A stretch of DNA of 7,949 nucleotides from Acidovorax delafieldii (lineage in GTDB: Bacteria; Pseudomonadota; Gammaproteobacteria; Burkholderiales; Burkholderiaceae_C), in assembly GCA_002327945.1 (NCBI GenBank), contig DCVY01000207.1:5092-13040 (forward strand), in the 5' to 3' direction. Below are positions 6,225 to 7,949 of this stretch, one piece after another. The position numbers and the translations under genes are program-made. How positions within the stretch are numbered: the stretch's first letter is position 1; each line of letters starts with the position of its first letter. The notes below the pieces were generated by a model. The model ran no database searches. It saw only the letters and a program-made list of their open reading frames with translations, and was not told where the DNA came from.

Positions 6225-7718
6225 TCACTCCAGCGTGGCCTGGCGCACCGCGTGTTCCCAGCGTGTCATCAGCTCCTGGGCGCGGCCCGCGCTCAGCGTT
6301 GGCACAAAGCGGCGGTCGGCGCGCCACAGGTGGGACAGTTCTTCGGTGCTGCGGTAAACACCGCTCGACAGGCCTGCCAGGTAGGCAGCGCCCAATGCGG
6401 TGGTCTCAATGACGGCAGGGCGCACCACGGGAATGCCCAGCAGATCGGCCTGGAACTGCATGAGCAGATCGTTCACGCAGGCGCCGCCATCGACGCGCAG
6501 TTCGGACACGGGGGCGCCGCCAGCTGCCACCGCGTCCCGGCCCATGGCCTGCAGCAGCGCGGCGCTCTGGTAGGCGATGCTTTCCAGTGCGGCGCGCGCA
6601 ATGTGGGCCAGCGTGGTGCCGCGCGTGAGGCCTGTGATGGTGCCCTGGGCATCGGGCTTCCAGTACGGCGCGCCCAGGCCTGTGAAGGCGGGCACCATCA
6701 TCACGCCGCCCGCATCGGGCACGCTTTCGGCCAGGGCCTGGACCTCGCTGCTCGAATCAATGGCGCGCAGCCCGTCGCGCAGCCACTGCACTACGGCGCC
6801 GCCGACGAATACACTGCCTTCCAGGGCGAATTGGGCTTGCACTCCCGTCTGCGCCGCACTGGTGGTGAGCAGGCCGTTGTGCGATGTCTGAAATTTGTCA
6901 CCCGTGTGCATGAGCATGAAGCAGCCCGTGCCATAGGTGTTCTTGGCCATGCCCGCCGTAAAGCACGCCTGGCCAAACAAGGCGCTTTGCTGGTCGCCCG
7001 CCACACCCCCGATGCGGATGCCGTGGCCCAGCAGGTCGGGGGCAATATCGCCAAAATGGGCGCTGGAGGGCTGCACCTCGGGCAGCAACGCTTTCGGGAT
7101 GTGCAGCAGGGCCAGCAGTTCATCGTCCCACTGGTTGGTGTGCACATTGAAGAGCATGGTGCGCGAGGCATTGCTCACGTCGGTCATATGCACCTGGCCG
7201 TGGGTGAGCTGCCAGATCAGCCAGCTGTCCACCGTGCCAAAGGCCAGCTCGCCGCGCTCTGCTGCCTCGCGCGCTCCCGGCACATGGTCCAGCAGCCACT
7301 GCAGCTTGGTGGCCGAGAAGTAAGCGTCCACCAGCAGCCCGGTCTTGGCCTGGATGGTGGCCGCGTGGCCTTGGCTTCGCAGCTGGACGCAGGCGGGCTC
7401 TGCGCGGCGGTCTTGCCACACGATGGCGTGGTGCACCGGCTGGCCCGTCTTGCGGTTCCACAGCACGGTGGTCTCGCGCTGGTTGGTGATGCCCACCGAG
7501 CGCACGGCGCTGGCGGCAATGCCGGCCTGGGCGAGTGCACCGCGGGCCGTAGTCAGCTGGGTGCGCCAGATTTCCAGCGGGTCGTGCTCCACCCAGCCGG
7601 GCCGGGGGTAGATCTGCGGCAGCTCCCGCTGAGCCTGGGCAACGATGCGGCCATGCGCATCAAACACGATGCTGCGAGAACTGGAGGTGCCTTGGTCGAG
7701 TGCGAGCAGATAGGTCAT
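6225..7718 (-). CDS. glpK: Glycerol kinase GlpK
   Basis: GlpK phosphorylates glycerol to sn-glycerol-3-phosphate with ATP and traps glycerol in the cytoplasm for GlpD. The product has 497 residues (E. coli 502) and is complete. The N-terminal FGGY half starts with the phosphate loop [10 protein letters not shown] (7-16). Glycerol-binding residues equivalent to E. coli Arg83, Glu84, Trp103, Tyr135 and Asp245 are visible as Arg81, Glu82 (ITNQRETT), Trp101 (IVWQDRR), Tyr133 (DAYFSATK) and Asp242 ([12 protein letters not shown]). The C-terminal half has [11 protein letters not shown] (260-270), [12 protein letters not shown] (342-353) and the FGGY signature around [20 protein letters not shown] (407-426). 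The loop before AGDQQ lacks the GGTR motif used for fructose-1,6-bisphosphate inhibition in E. coli, and residues at the E. coli IIA-glucose docking site are changed. The gene is divergent from glpD. No glpF transporter gene or glpR regulator is present in the window. Confidence 0.97.
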   Translation of the reverse strand: MTYLLALDQGTSSSRSIVFDAHGRIVAQAQRELPQIYPRPGWVEHDPLEIWRTQLTTARGALAQAGIAASAVRSVGITNQRETTVLWNRKTGQPVHHAIVWQDRRAEPACVQLRSQGHAATIQAKTGLLVDAYFSATKLQWLLDHVPGAREAAERGELAFGTVDSWLIWQLTHGQVHMTDVSNASRTMLFNVHTNQWDDELLALLHIPKALLPEVQPSSAHFGDIAPDLLGHGIRIGGVAGDQQSALFGQACFTAGMAKNTYGTGCFMLMHTGDKFQTSHNGLLTTSAAQTGVQAQFALEGSVFVGGAVVQWLRDGLRAIDSSSEVQALAESVPDAGGVMMVPAFTGLGAPYWKPDAQGTITGLTRGTTLAHIARAALESIAYQSAALLQAMGRDAVAAGGAPVSELRVDGGACVNDLLMQFQADLLGIPVVRPAVIETTALGAAYLAGLSSGVYRSTEELSHLWRADRRFVPTLSAGRAQELMTRWEHAVRQATLE

Positions 7719-7799
7719 GGCGGGTCAAGGATATCCGTGCATGCCGGCAGTGGAAACAAGGGGTGCCCGCATGCTGCTGCCCATGGACAATCGCATCCT
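7719..7799. promoter_or_regulatory. Divergent spacer between glpK and glpD
   Basis: These 81 bases must hold the promoters or leaders of the divergent glycerol genes unless glpD is transcribed from within glpK. The perfect 8-base palindrome TGCCGGCA lies at 7742-7749. No good -35/-10 pair, GlpR-like ATGTTCG repeat or strong Shine-Dalgarno could be recognised for either gene. The regulatory role is inferred from position only. Confidence 0.35.
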
Positions 7800-7949
7800 A
7801 TGACCCTTGTTTCTGCCCCCTGCCCACGCGGCGCGAGGAATTGCCGACCCGCCTGGCGCAGGCCCGCAGTTTCGATCTTGCCGTCATTGGCGGTGGAGCA
7901 ACCGGGCTGGGGGTCGCGCTGGGCGCAGCGGCCCGTGGGTTCAACCTAA
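7800..7949 (+). CDS. glpD: 5' end of glpD (glycerol-3-phosphate dehydrogenase), apparently frameshifted
   Basis: GlpD is a membrane-associated FAD enzyme that oxidises glycerol-3-phosphate to dihydroxyacetone phosphate and passes electrons to quinone. The only sensible ATG is at 7800 (MTLVSAP). Read literally, that frame gives 49 residues with no recognisable domain and stops at 7947-7949. One base over, from about 7820 to the window end, the frame reads LPTRREELPTRLAQARSF, then DLAVIGGGATGLGVALGAAA and RGFNL. This is the FAD-binding GxGxxG fold at the N-terminus of GlpD. Adding one C to the five-C run at 7816-7820 joins the two frames into MTLVSAPLPTRREELP. As written the gene is therefore broken, either by a homopolymer sequencing error or a real indel. 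The GlpD frame has no ATG of its own here; its only alternatives are GTG at 7763 (Cys-rich, implausible) and TTG at 7841. Most GlpD proteins have Asp where this reads Gly in VALGAA. Pairing with divergent glpK supports the call. Confidence 0.8.
   Translation: MTLVSAPCPRGARNCRPAWRRPAVSILPSLAVEQPGWGSRWAQRPVGST

Noticed and set aside
5276..6412. A plus-strand open frame of 378 codons opposite proC
   Set aside because: It is an antisense shadow of a well-conserved gene, with Gly/His/Ala-rich sequence and no motif.
5991..7799. A long plus-strand open frame opposite glpK running into the glpD start
   Set aside because: The part opposite glpK is compositionally a shadow. Only the final stretch from ATG 7800 matters, because it is the start of glpD before the apparent frameshift.

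Overview
The window is GC-rich, gene-dense chromosomal DNA. Gene content, order and protein sequences point to a betaproteobacterium, most likely a member of the Comamonadaceae (Acidovorax-like). This assignment rests on recalled family sequences and synteny; no search was run. No mobile element, CRISPR array, rRNA or tRNA was seen. The genes are housekeeping or stress genes, and I found no convincing new multi-gene system.

Layout. Positions 1-846 (+) hold the 3' part of recG, cut by the window edge. A 175-base gap with inverted repeats leads to oxyR (1022-1987, +). OxyR carries the redox cysteine pair at residues 199 and 208. Next come dps (2143-2646, +), a CYTH-CHAD fusion protein (2734-4275, +) and ubiA (4384-5253, +). 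These five genes form one co-directional block. It ends in a short AT-rich spacer (5254-5314) containing nested inverted repeats that look like a terminator and possibly an interspersed palindromic repeat. On the other strand lie proC (5315-6154, -) and glpK (6225-7718, -), so proC converges on ubiA. An 81-base divergent spacer separates glpK from the 5' end of glpD (+), which appears frameshifted in a C tract at 7816-7820.

How the genes work together. OxyR senses peroxide, and Dps sequesters iron and protects DNA; Dps is a classical OxyR target in other bacteria. The CYTH-CHAD protein is probably linked to polyphosphate or triphosphate chemistry. UbiA makes the prenylated ubiquinone precursor, and quinone is the electron acceptor of GlpD. 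GlpK and GlpD together convert glycerol to dihydroxyacetone phosphate. ProC completes proline synthesis. The main points for a second look are the glpD frameshift, the nested palindrome between ubiA and proC, and a GlpK that lacks the effector-binding residues of the E. coli enzyme.
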